The position numbers and the translations under genes were made by a program. A stretch of DNA of 43,965 nt from a virus. The stretch lies in the IMG/VR virus record IMGVR_UViG_3300031974_004534, positions 1-43,965 of that record; one strand, given 5' to 3'. This document shows, one piece after another, positions 16,742 through 27,600 of the stretch. The notes under the pieces are model-generated. The model searched no databases and had not been told where the DNA came from. It was given only the letters and a program-made list of their open reading frames with translations. Each line of letters begins with the position of its first letter. Position 1 is the first letter of the stretch.

Positions 16742-17674
16742 ATGTCAAGAGATAAAGCTTTTTTTATAAACGGTGGTGCAGGAAGAGTAGTTTGTTCAAT
16801 ACCTGCTTTAGAAAAATTTGCTGAAGAAAACCCAGATAACAATTTTATTATTGTATGCGAGGGCGGCACCGACTTTTATAAAGGACATCCTTTGCTACAC
16901 GCAAAGGCATATGATGTTTGGCATAAAAATTTGTTTGAAGACAAATTGAAAGATATGGATCTAGTTAGTCCTGAGCCATACCGTGTTTGGGAATACTATA
17001 ATCAAAAAGCAAGTTTAGCAGAAGCATATGATATTGCTATCAATGATAAAGGTATAAGAGATTTACCTAGACCAAAAATAGTTTTAAGCAAACAAGAAAA
17101 AATTGCTGGAGCTCAAGTTATAAAAGACGTTAAAGAAAAAACAAAAAAAGATAAAGTAATTGTATTTCAACCTTTTGGCCGCGGAGTGTTTAACGAAAAT
17201 GGTATGATAACTGATTTTAGTGGCAGAAGTTTCGAACCAGAAAATGTATTAAGTCTAGTTAAAAAACTTACAAAAGATTTTGCTGTTGTATATATGGGCG
17301 AAATTGCATTTGAATTTCAAAAACACGGAATTACAGAACCTATTGCTATACCCCAAGGTATTGGACTAAGAGAATGGAGTGCAATTATTGCTCAAGCAGA
17401 TCATTTTTTAGGTTGTGATAGTGTAGGTCAGCATATTGCATACTCATTTGAAAAAAATGCTACTGTGGTATTAGGAAGTACGTTTGAACAAAATGTTTCT
17501 TATCCGAATGAGGAAAAGTTCAAAATACTAGATATGGGAGAAGGTGTAAGAATATACTCTCCTATAAGAATTACAGTAGATGAATATGTTGATAGACAGA
17601 ACGAAGGGGTAATGGCAATGAATGAAAAGGTAGAAGATGTAATTGTAAAAGAGGTAAAGACTGCTTTAAAATAA
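16742..17674 (+). CDS. Glycosyltransferase family 9 (heptosyltransferase-type) protein
   Basis: GT9 enzymes transfer heptose from ADP-heptose to lipopolysaccharide core or other acceptors. Seen here: an N-terminal Rossmann start FFINGGAGRVVCSIPALEKF (GT9 pattern of a glycine loop followed by S-x-PALxxL), a linker near residue 140 (VIVFQPFGRG), and the nucleotide-sugar region at residues 222-250 (FLGCDSVGQHIAYSFEKNATVVLGSTF), matching D(T/S)..xH.AaA......vLfGpT. At 310 aa it is slightly short for the family (about 320-350). It starts the GT9-SGNH-carbamoyltransferase cassette and shares one base with the next gene (TAATG). With an ADP-heptose operon elsewhere in this window, heptose is a plausible donor sugar; acceptor unknown. 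Confidence 0.7.
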   Translation: MSRDKAFFINGGAGRVVCSIPALEKFAEENPDNNFIIVCEGGTDFYKGHPLLHAKAYDVWHKNLFEDKLKDMDLVSPEPYRVWEYYNQKASLAEAYDIAINDKGIRDLPRPKIVLSKQEKIAGAQVIKDVKEKTKKDKVIVFQPFGRGVFNENGMITDFSGRSFEPENVLSLVKKLTKDFAVVYMGEIAFEFQKHGITEPIAIPQGIGLREWSAIIAQADHFLGCDSVGQHIAYSFEKNATVVLGSTFEQNVSYPNEEKFKILDMGEGVRIYSPIRITVDEYVDRQNEGVMAMNEKVEDVIVKEVKTALK

Positions 17675-18522
17675 TGGAAAGACTTTTTACATTTGGCTGT
17701 AGTTTTACTAACTATGCCTGGCCTTCTTATGCAGATTTATTTGGATTAGAATTTGATCAATTTGAAAATTGGGGTATACCCGGTATAGGAAATGTTGCAA
17801 TATCAAATAGAGTTGCAGAATGTAATTTAAAAAATAATTTTACAAAAGATGATATTGTTATAGTTCAATGGACTAGTCATTTACGTAATGATTATCATAT
17901 GTTTAGACAACCTCCAAAAGGCAGAGATATTGAATATAATTGGAAAACGAAAGGCGGATTATTTTCATATATTAATAAAGATCTTTATGATAAAAAATGG
18001 ATTGATAATTTTTTTGATGAAAAATCTTATGTAATGTTGACATTGAATGCAATCTATAGTACAATAAAGCTATTAGAAACTACAGATTGTAATTGGAAAA
18101 TGACAACAATAGGGGACTTTGCAAAACTAGGTTCAGACTATACTATCCCCGCCAATTACGGAGAGGTAAAAAATAGTAATATTAATTTATGGCAAGATTT
18201 AGATTTTTTACCATACAAAAAAATATTAGACAATAAAAATTGGGTAGAGCCAATAGGATTATATTGTTGGAAAAGTCAAGATCTGTTATATGAATGGAAA
18301 GATTTTATAGATCCACATCCGTCACCTGCTCTAGGTATAGATTGGTTATATAATGTATTAAAACCAAGTTTGAATATAGATAATTCTAAATTAACGTTAG
18401 AACAAAAAGATTGTGTTAATACGTGCGATGCATTAAAACAAAACATAGACGATTTACAAATGTATGGTGATGTGTTGTATAGAGAATTAAGCAATTTTGA
18501 TAAAACATATAGAGGTTATTAA
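17674..18522 (+). CDS. SGNH/GDSL-like hydrolase or esterase-type protein (282 aa)
   Basis: The N-terminus FTFGCSFTNYAWPSYAD carries a GxS block I with Ser at about residue 10; GIGNVAISNR provides the Gly-Asn block; VQWTSHLRND is another typical strand; and FIDPHPSPALGIDWL near the C-terminus supplies the Asp-x-His block. These are the SGNH esterase elements, so acyl-group transfer or removal on a polysaccharide is possible, but catalysis is not certain because block spacing is long. Translation is coupled to the GT9 gene by a one-base TAATG overlap, and the carbamoyltransferase follows after 2 nt, implying a joint task in decorating a glycan. Lower GC and more Asn/Lys than the structural genes around it. 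Confidence 0.6.
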   Translation: MERLFTFGCSFTNYAWPSYADLFGLEFDQFENWGIPGIGNVAISNRVAECNLKNNFTKDDIVIVQWTSHLRNDYHMFRQPPKGRDIEYNWKTKGGLFSYINKDLYDKKWIDNFFDEKSYVMLTLNAIYSTIKLLETTDCNWKMTTIGDFAKLGSDYTIPANYGEVKNSNINLWQDLDFLPYKKILDNKNWVEPIGLYCWKSQDLLYEWKDFIDPHPSPALGIDWLYNVLKPSLNIDNSKLTLEQKDCVNTCDALKQNIDDLQMYGDVLYRELSNFDKTYRGY

Positions 18523-18524
18523 AT

Positions 18525-20318
18525 ATGAAAAATAGTCCAGTTTGGATAGCAGGCATTGCAAGAGGACATAACGCAGGAGTTTGTCTTCTAAAAGATGGCG
18601 AAATAGTTTTTAGTATAGAAGAAGAACGACTTACAAGAAAAAAGTACGACGGTGGACCTCTAGCATCTATTCTTGCAATTAAAGAGTATACAGATAAAAT
18701 TGATTATTTGGTTGTTGCACATACTACACCACTTAATGGTGCAGGACAACTTGATTATACCGGTGAAGATATTTACACCGGCCTTGCTAGAAAAATAGGT
18801 TTAATCGAAGATTTACCTCATTCAGATGACGGTCACCCGCAAGTGATTGATATGGCAATGTTCCATCATAAGTTACACGCCGGACTTGCTTTTTATAATA
18901 GTGGTTTTGAAGAAGCAGTTGCAGTAATTGTTGACGGAGCAGGAACTTTCTTTCCTCTTACAATAGGAGACGAAAGTATGACTGTATATGAAACTGAAAG
19001 TATTTACAAATGCACATATCCTGCTAATATTGAAACACTGCACAAAACAATGGGTGCAAGAAATATGCTGGTTAATGTTTATCTTCCGGATTTTGGTGGC
19101 GGGGAGTGGGAACCGGACGCAAAATTTAATTTGTCCTTATCAGACAAAGCAGGTATTGTAAAAGCATACGAAGCAGTAACAGAATATTGTGGTTGGAGCA
19201 GTATCGAAGCAGGTAAAACTATGGGACTATTTCCGTACGGAAAACCTAATGACCAATTTCCTGAAATTATAGAGGATAATGATTGTATAGTTCCTACAAC
19301 AAATAGAAATTTAATACTACCAAGATATCCTAACGGTGCTGTTGTAAATGCAAATATGTACAAGTACTTACAAAACTATGAAGCAGATGACATAACCACT
19401 TTAGATAATAGAAGAGATATGGCGTATGCTGTACAAACAGAATCACAAAAAGCAGTAGCAGATTTAATTAGACACGCTGTCGAACTAAGTGATTGTAAAA
19501 AAGTTGTTATAAGCGGCGGCTATGGATTAAATTGTGTAGCAAATTATTATTACCTCAACGAATTAAAAGACGAAGGAATTGAAATTTATGTAGAGCCTGT
19601 TTCTAATGATGCAGGCACGGCAATGGGTGCAGCTTTACTTTGGCATCACAATACTACCGGTGATACTACAGTTAAACCACAAGCAGAAACAGTTTACTAC
19701 GGTCCTGCATACTATTATACTGATTCTGAAATCGAAAGTGTTGTGAAAAAGTATAATGCCGATATAGTCGATGCCTCACAAGACGATATAATTAATTTAA
19801 TGGTTGATAGAAATATCGTTACACTGTTTCAAGGTAAAAGTGAAAACGGCCCAAGAGCTTTAGGTAACAGAAGTATTATGTATGATCCAACAGATCCTAA
19901 TGGCAAGGATTTTGTAAACGAAGTCAAACGTCGAGAGTACTTTCGTCCGTTTGCAGGATCGATTCTAGAAGAAGATGTACACGAATGGTTTGATCTACGT
20001 GGTATGAAGTCGTCGCCTACAATGATGTATGCTGTAAATTGTCAACCTGGTGTTGAAGAAAAAATACCTGCTATAATTCACGTAGATGGAACTTGTCGCA
20101 TACAAACAGTGAATAAAGAACAGAATGAAAACTACTACAATATAATTAAAGCGTTTAAAGAACGCACAGGTTGTCCAATTATTTTCAATACCAGTTTCAA
20201 TTTAGGTGGTGAACCTTTAGTAGAAACTCTAGATGATGCTGTACGTACTTTGTTTAATAGTAGAATAGAATATCTTTACTTGCCCGAATACGGAAAATTA
20301 ATAACTGTAAAAAACTGA
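18525..20318 (+). CDS. Carbamoyltransferase (NodU/CmcH/TobZ family), 597 aa
   Basis: These enzymes use carbamoyl phosphate and ATP to O-carbamoylate sugars and antibiotics. Full family length and motifs are present: the N-terminal kinase-like domain with HNAGVCLLKDG and EEERLTRKKYDG; the metal-binding HHKLHAGLAFYNS and VDGAG; a glycine loop VISGGYGLNCVANY; and the C-terminal domain with ENGPRALGNRSIMYDP, VKRREYFRPFAGSILEE and IFNTSFNLGGEPLVET. No key motif is missing. Ribosome site AGAGG. Carbamoyltransferases are recurrent accessory genes in marine T4-like phages. Here it ends the GT9-SGNH cassette, so its substrate may be the sugar added by the GT9 enzyme (inference). Its TGA stop forms part of a late promoter motif. 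Confidence 0.9.
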   Translation: MKNSPVWIAGIARGHNAGVCLLKDGEIVFSIEEERLTRKKYDGGPLASILAIKEYTDKIDYLVVAHTTPLNGAGQLDYTGEDIYTGLARKIGLIEDLPHSDDGHPQVIDMAMFHHKLHAGLAFYNSGFEEAVAVIVDGAGTFFPLTIGDESMTVYETESIYKCTYPANIETLHKTMGARNMLVNVYLPDFGGGEWEPDAKFNLSLSDKAGIVKAYEAVTEYCGWSSIEAGKTMGLFPYGKPNDQFPEIIEDNDCIVPTTNRNLILPRYPNGAVVNANMYKYLQNYEADDITTLDNRRDMAYAVQTESQKAVADLIRHAVELSDCKKVVISGGYGLNCVANYYYLNELKDEGIEIYVEPVSNDAGTAMGAALLWHHNTTGDTTVKPQAETVYYGPAYYYTDSEIESVVKKYNADIVDASQDDIINLMVDRNIVTLFQGKSENGPRALGNRSIMYDPTDPNGKDFVNEVKRREYFRPFAGSILEEDVHEWFDLRGMKSSPTMMYAVNCQPGVEEKIPAIIHVDGTCRIQTVNKEQNENYYNIIKAFKERTGCPIIFNTSFNLGGEPLVETLDDAVRTLFNSRIEYLYLPEYGKLITVKN

Positions 20319-20324
20319 TAAATA
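20317..20324 (+). promoter_or_regulatory. T4-type late promoter, GATAAATA
   Basis: GATAAATA is built on the TGA stop (20316-20318) of the carbamoyltransferase gene, 24 nt before the ATG at 20349. Predicted start near 20330, leaving AAGG as ribosome site in a leader of about 19 nt. Confidence 0.6.
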
Positions 20325-20348
20325 CTGTGTCAATAGCAAGGTATCATA

Positions 20349-20768
20349 ATGCAAGATCTAAAAAAATTCCTAGCAAAAGGAATGAAAAACACAGTATTAT
20401 TTAGAAATAACGCAGGATTAAGTCATAAAGGTCCCTGGAAACAAATCTATGGTTCTACACGCATAGACCGATGGCACGTTGGCGACTTTGCAACGGTTGA
20501 ATATACTATAAGTGTAGACTTTGATAGAGACAACAAAGAAATACTTAAAGCATTAGTTACTGCTAGTATTGATAGAGCAAGTGTTGTAGTATTTGCAAGA
20601 AATAATACTCTTAATGACATTGTAGAAGTTGAAGTAACAGTAAACGACAGTTATGTTGATGTTAATCTTACTCCGATTATAGATACAGAGCTTGGAACAA
20701 ACTTTACTGGTGCTAAAGCCATATTCACAGGACAATATTTTCATACACTTACTCCTCCTATTGTCTGA
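20349..20768 (+). CDS. Hypothetical structural-type protein (139 aa)
   Basis: Starts MQDLKKFLAKG. Mixed beta pattern with RIDRWHVGDFATVEYTISVDFDRDNKEILKALVTAS, no signal peptide or membrane helix. I do not recognise a named family. It has its own late promoter motif at 20317 and ends at another one (20767), so it can be transcribed as a single late gene. Its place before three structural genes suggests a small virion or assembly protein. Confidence 0.65.
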   Translation: MQDLKKFLAKGMKNTVLFRNNAGLSHKGPWKQIYGSTRIDRWHVGDFATVEYTISVDFDRDNKEILKALVTASIDRASVVVFARNNTLNDIVEVEVTVNDSYVDVNLTPIIDTELGTNFTGAKAIFTGQYFHTLTPPIV

Positions 20769-20774
20769 TAAATA
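20767..20774 (+). promoter_or_regulatory. T4-type late promoter, GATAAATA
   Basis: Again built on a TGA stop (20766-20768). Predicted start near 20780, immediately before the AGGAGAG ribosome site (20781-20787) of the gene at 20793, giving a very short leader. Confidence 0.6.
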
Positions 20775-20792
20775 ACATATAGGAGAGTAATA

Positions 20793-21686
20793 ATGGCTGT
20801 AATTAATTCACCGTTTGAATCAAAATATGGTTTCAAAGGGCCAGGATTCACTGTAGACGAAGAAGGTAATATTATTGCAAATAGTATTATCACAGCAACT
20901 ACTCCAGGTGACGATAACGATGTAACTATTGTTGATTTCACTGTCACAGTAGACACACAAACTAACTCATTTTCTATAGCAGAAGCTGCGGGCACAAATC
21001 CATCTATAAGTGTTGCTAGGCAATCAGTATATACGTTTGCTCTTGATGTTCCTGTACTAAACTTTTTTATAGTTTCAGGAAACCAAATTGATTCTGATCT
21101 ATACAACACAGGCATCTCTCACAGTGACGGATCAACAGGATCTGACGCTCAGGGAAAGAACGACGGTACTTTAAGATTTAGTATACCCTTGAATGCTCCA
21201 GATACGCTGTATTATACAGATACAAATCGTACAAATTTTGGTGTCATAAATGTTGTTGATCCAATAGGAAGATTTGGAACAATAAGTGTAACTGATGTTT
21301 TAAATTCGACCTCTCCTACTACTGGCTCAGTAACCTTAGCTGGCGGATTAGGAATTGAAAAAGATTTATATATCGGCGGATCACTGAATGTGGGCGGCAC
21401 AGGAATCACAAGTTTAGCATCCTCTAATAACTTAGAATTAGAAGCAGTAAACGAAATATCTTTGCGAATAGAAGGACAAGAAATATCTAAAATAGGTTCA
21501 ACCGGCTTGTCAGGAACAATAATTGATAGTACAATAAATAACAGTACAATTGGAGCAATTACACCAGCTGCTGCATCATTTAGCACAGCAAAGGTTACTG
21601 CGACACCAACGGCGGACGAAGATATAACAAACAAACAATACACTGATAGTACAGCACTAGCACTATCTATAGCATTTGGATTATAA
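20793..21686 (+). CDS. Fibre/baseplate-associated structural protein (297 aa)
   Basis: Residues about 45-150 form a beta-sandwich-like segment (RQSVYTFALDVPVLNFFIVSG, then a His/Asp-containing loop and YYTDTNRTNFGVINV) that recalls cupredoxin-like folds but lacks an obvious Cys-His copper set. Residues about 165-195 have the fibre motif SPTTGSVTLAGGLGIEKDLYIGGSLNVGG, and residues about 250-270 STINNSTIGAITPAAASFST, both common in marine T4-like fibre or baseplate proteins. It ends with a short helix (NKQYTDSTALALSIAFGL). The next gene starts 3 nt after its stop with no clear ribosome site, so translation of the 2049-aa protein is probably coupled to it. Confidence 0.75.
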   Translation: MAVINSPFESKYGFKGPGFTVDEEGNIIANSIITATTPGDDNDVTIVDFTVTVDTQTNSFSIAEAAGTNPSISVARQSVYTFALDVPVLNFFIVSGNQIDSDLYNTGISHSDGSTGSDAQGKNDGTLRFSIPLNAPDTLYYTDTNRTNFGVINVVDPIGRFGTISVTDVLNSTSPTTGSVTLAGGLGIEKDLYIGGSLNVGGTGITSLASSNNLELEAVNEISLRIEGQEISKIGSTGLSGTIIDSTINNSTIGAITPAAASFSTAKVTATPTADEDITNKQYTDSTALALSIAFGL

Positions 21687-21689
21687 GTA

Positions 21690-24600
21690 ATGGCGAAGAC
21701 ACAAATAAAAAATTATGTATTCAAACCAGGATTAGGAAGATTAGATAATTTATTTCCTGATGCGTACTCACTTTTAAGTTCTAACAAAACTTTCATACAA
21801 AAAGAAGCAAATGCATTTATTCAAAACAAAGTTAATCAAGGACAAGTTGGTTATGTAGGGTATACTTACAATGCAGAAAAATGCGAAAGAGATGTTGGTT
21901 ATGTAATTGATGCATACTTAGAAGACTTAAGATATGGTGGAAATTATACTCTTAGAAATACAATAAAATATTATTGGGATCAAGATGTTGCTCAAATTGA
22001 TGGCGATAGGACTCCCGAAACAGATGTACACGAATTTATTGGGACTCTAATTACCGATTATATTTTTACAAATACAGTATATGCAAAATTAAATACAGAA
22101 GTATCACAAACCATAGATATAACCAAAACTGTACAAGCACTTTCATATACTCCGCTAGACGCAAACTATAACCCATCAACTGGTGTAATGGAATTAACAT
22201 TAGGTAGCCATTCAATCAGTGTAGGCGACGAAATTCATATTGCTCCAAGTAGTTTAACTTTTACTTGTGCGCTAGACGGTAATGCAACAACGCACCCATA
22301 TCCTAGGGGGTCCGGTGTTCCTAACGATTACGGCAAAGACAAGTATTACTATTCACCAGTCAAAGTTACTGCTACAACAACAAATACTATTACAGTAAAT
22401 GTTGGAGTAAGTTCAGATACGAGCTTGCACACATTTGTAAGTGCTACAGCTGGCGCAATTACAGCAGGAGCTCCAGCTAAAATTAATACACTTGCATTTA
22501 ATACTGTCGATGTTATAGAAAATGGACTATCTGCCCAACCTTATGCAGCCGATTTAGGATTAGGATATGTAAAGATTCAAGGACGTTATAATTCAGACGA
22601 ACTTTTGCTTATTACTAACTCTACAAGAAGTGAAGTTATGTATAACTTTACTAATGTACAAACAGGTGCTAAAGTTGTAATTACGGATAATAATGAAGCT
22701 GATGATGACTTTCCTTTTTATCTACAAACCACAGATGCAGTTACACTTATTGAATTGAACTATGATACAAGTTCACACAGTGCAGACGACGAAATACAGG
22801 TATTTGTTGAACGTATAGAAAATGGTAAAAGTGTTGTTACTACTAGACCTTACGATTTTGGAACAGATGCTATTGAACGTAATCGTATTGCACAACCCTT
22901 GTCTATGCTTGACGCAGACTTTGAATACGGCTTACAGCCTACTAAATGGGCAGCAATTGGCACACTAAGAGGTTATCCTTCAGTTTATGAAGTACCGGGA
23001 ACAGATACTGCTGTTTTAGAAGTCACTACTGATGCATCAGTAGGAACACAAGGTGTAGGTCAATCATTAATTACAGTCAAAACTGTTGCACCGCACGGGT
23101 TTTTACCAGGTACACCGATTACTATAAAAGCACTTGAAGATAGTGTAAATGGTGCTGCAAGAGCAGAAGGTTCGTTTGTTATTGTTACAGTACCATCCAA
23201 TAATGAATTTACATATTATGCAAAATCTAAAGTTGGTACAGTTCAAGGCACTATTCTGTCTACTACATATACACAGCTAAGAGAAGCAGGGTTTTATACA
23301 GGTGCGGACATTGGCGGCGCTTCTTGGACGGTAGCAAGTCAAGGTAGTTCGGGCACAATGACTACTGAACTTGCTGTTTTATCAGGAAGCACAATTATTC
23401 CTTATGACGACGATGCACCTGAAATTGGTTCACCCTTAGAAACAGTAGGCGGACAAATTCCTTTAGGTTCACAGGTTACTGGTATTATTGACCAATCACA
23501 AGGCGGCGGCGTATATTTAACACCAACACTTGTAGGAGATGTTCAGGCAGGAAATAATACTGTTACAGTAAGCAATATAGCCGGAGTAGTTGAGAATCTA
23601 GCGGTAGACAGAGGTGACGGTTACGCAATTTATGTGGATAGTATATCAAACAACGATATAACATTTAGTGGAAACTTTACTGAACCAGTAATAGGTAACA
23701 GAACTACTTATACAGGAGTTACAGGTGTAAATGATACTTCAGACGGTGAGAATGCAAAATTTGATATTAGTTTTGCTGTAGATTCTTCCTTTACATATGT
23801 TGTAGACGCTGTAGCTAACGACGGCGGCGAAGGATATAAAGTAGGTGATAGAATTATTATTCCTGGAACTAGTTTAGGCGGGACAAGTCCAGAAAACGAT
23901 GCTACAATTACTGTAATAGAAGTTTTAGATAGTGCTGACAGTATCGCTCCAAACGGAGTTGAAATAAGCGGAACCCACTTTAATAACGATATATACTTGC
24001 CTGCACAATCAGCTACTTTTACAGGCGGCACAGGAACTGATGCTGCATTTGATGTAACATTTCTAAATAATATTTTTACAAATGTTACAGTATCATCTGG
24101 TCAAGCAGGTACAGGATATGCAGTAGGCGATGTTATTAGGATTGAAGGATTTATATTTTCCTCAACTGCTAATCCATTGCAGTTTTTAAAAATAGGTGTT
24201 GATGCAGTTGACCCTAACGGTGCAATTACAAGCCTAAGTTTTGCTGGAACTGCACCTAATGTAGATACGACATATAATAGCGTATCATACAGCACAACAA
24301 GTGCTTCAGGTACTAACGCCGATTTTAATGTCAGAGTAAATGGCACAAACTATGAAGTGACATTCAATAACACAGGTGTAAATTATCTTGCTACAGAAAG
24401 TTTTACAGTACTAGGTACAGATGTAGGCGGAGCAACGCCAGCTAATGATGTAACTATTGTAATTGATAATGTAGGTGTTAATGGAGAAATCACTGCAACA
24501 ACAGTGAGCGGTGTTACGAATAATGGTGCAACGTCTCAGGGACAACCAGGAAGCAATGTAACGCCAACTGACGCTGAATTTAATGTAAGTCAGAATGACG

Positions 24601-27600
24601 CTATATATGTAGTTGATCTTGTAAACGGGGGCGAAAATTACTATGTAGGGCAAGAACTTAATATACCTGGTACATTATTCGGGGCAGAAAGTCCTGCTAA
24701 TGATGTTACAATTACAGTGACAGGAGTTAATAGCTTACTTGAAGGTGAAATTGTAACTGTGGCATCAAGCGGAACAGGCTACGAACCTATTGGTATATAC
24801 ATTGATGTTTTTGGAGCAAATGATCCTAATGTTGGTACTAATGCAGAATTTAGTTTAGTTAGAGATAACGGATTATATGGAACTATACTTATAACGAATA
24901 GTGGCCAAGATTACAAAATCGGAGATAGAATTATTGTTTCTGGTAATACATTAGGAGGCATATCGCCACTAAATGATTTAACTATAAGAGTATCTGGCGT
25001 TGACGGTACTGGAGGAGTGACTGCGTTTACTCCTGACTTTATTGAAGCTTCTAGAGGAACAAATTTTGATTTGATTTGTACAGTCCAAATGTCAGAACCT
25101 TCTACAGCGAATATGCCTAGGCTAACAGATATTGATTTTGGATCATTAGCAACATTAGAAATAGACTTCACTAGTGCTCACGGACTTGTTCCTGGTGGCA
25201 CTTTTATTGTGTCTGTAGGATCCGACGATGGTGTTAATAACCACGCACTTTGTGCTGGGTCGTTCTTTGTTACAGATGTGCCAACTGTGAATAGTTTACG
25301 ATATCAAGCAAGAGCTGAAGGATTTATTGACACAGGCACAAATAATGCTAATCCAATACTTGGAACAGTGTATCCTCGTCCTGACAGTTTCTTTATTCAT
25401 AGACCGTATGACGGGGGTGTACAGTTAGGTACAGGTGGTCCGCAACACGGTGCACAAGCAATACGTCAGAGTAAAAAGTATATTCGTTACCAGTCAGGTA
25501 AAGGTATTATGTATACAACTGGTGCTCTGTTTGCACCAAGTTACGATTTGCGCAGTTTGACAGCAGAAGACGTCGAAGTTGGTTCATTAATTACTGTTGT
25601 AACAGATGATAACGATCACGGTGTACAAGCAGGAGGAATAGTCCGCTTGCTAGGTGTTGAAACACCGGGATACAACAGTGGTCCTGAAACAGCAGTACCT
25701 CCAACATTTGACTATGAAGTTGTTGATGTAATTGACGAAAGAACTTTTACAATCAGAGCTCAACGCAGATTAGGTGCAACTGAGGCAGTGCTAGGTTTTG
25801 GGTCGCAAATGAGTGTTGTTAGTTGGCACGGCGCTACAGTACGCTCTGGTATATTTGATGATCAAAATGGTATTTTCTGGGAATTCGACGGTACACAAAT
25901 ATCAGTTGTACAACGTACAGGTACCAGACAGTTAGCGGGAACAGTAAAAATAGGTGTTGACAGCAATCTAATTACAGGTACAAATACAAGATTTGAAGAT
26001 CAACTCAAGGCTGGAGATAGGATTATTATCAAAGGTATGACACACGTTGTATCACACGTAAATAGTCAAACTGAATGTACAGTTACTCCTGACTTTAGAG
26101 GAGTTATTGGTATTACAGGTGCAAAGATTAACTTAGTAGTTGATAAAAAAGTGAAACAAAATGAGTTTAATCTAGATCGTTTAGATGGAACAGGTCCAAG
26201 CGGGTACGATATTGATATTGCTAAGATGCAGATGATTGGTATTCAGTACAGCTGGTATGGTGCTGGTTTCATTGACTTTATGCTACGTGGTGCAGATGGT
26301 AACTTTGTATTCTGTCACAGAATGCGTAACTCAAACGTAAACACAGAAGCATTTATGCGTTCAGGTAACTTGCCTGTGCGCTATGAAGTTACTAACGAAG
26401 GACCTTCAGGCAAACTTGCTGCTGCTATGAATGATACTGATACAGTAATGACACTAGAAGATACAAGCTTTTTCCCTAGTTATGGAACAGTATATATAGA
26501 TAATGAGATTATTGACTTTACCGGAAAAAATGACGCACTTAACCAATTAACAGGATTAATTAGAGGTGCAACATTTGAAAACTTTCAGGCCGGCGCAAAT
26601 AGACAATATACAGCAGGACTTGCTGCAAATCACTCTGCAAGAACTGGTGTTGTATTAATATCACAAACTATTACACCGCTTATAAGCCACTGGGGTAGTG
26701 CATTCCTAACAGATGGCGGATTTGACGAAGACCGTGGTTATATTTTCTCTTATACAGAAACAGCGATAGAAGTGTCAACTGCGAAACAAACAGCATTTTT
26801 AATTAGATTGTCTCCAAGTGTTTCAAACGCACTTGTTGGAGATTTAGGCGAAAGAGAACTTTTAAATCGTGCGCAGCTATTGTTGCAAGAACTAGAAGTT
26901 ACATCAGAAGGACAATCAGGTGGTACACCCATTGAAGGTGGTATTGTTGTTGAAGGGGTACTTAATCCTAAAAACTATCCTACTAACCCTGCAGACATTA
27001 TTTGGGAAACGTTGAGTACAGAAGCACAAGGTGGCCAACCAAGTTTTGCACAAATTGCTTCAGGTGCGTCTGTTAACTGGTCAACCGGTGCTGCTGCTGT
27101 GGTATCAACAGTTACAGCTCAAAGTACAATTTCAACTGGGATAACAGCTAGCCAATTTAACTCGGACGATAATTTTAGACTCGGCGGTGCCAGTTATGCT
27201 ACTAATGGCCCTGTACTAGCTGGATCTATAACAGGCGGTACCAACAGTGACGGCGGAACTATTCCTGCTACAACTGTAACAAGAGTCCGAGCAAGGAATA
27301 ATGGAGATTATGAAATTGATACTTCAGATGATGTGAGCTATTTCTACTCAGGTGACACAGTTACTTTCACTTTTGGAGGTAATTTGACTAACAGAAACTT
27401 TGCTTATATTACTAAAGCAAGTTTTGATGCATCTGGAGCAACCCAAGGTACGTCTGTGACAGGTGGATCTGTTAGTTTCCCTGCTAACACCTTTATATCT
27501 AATATCCAATTGTTAGACCACGGTGGCACAGAATTTTATCGACTTACATTCAATAATTCTTTCACTGGAACATTGACTGCAGGCTCAGGTACAATTCAGT

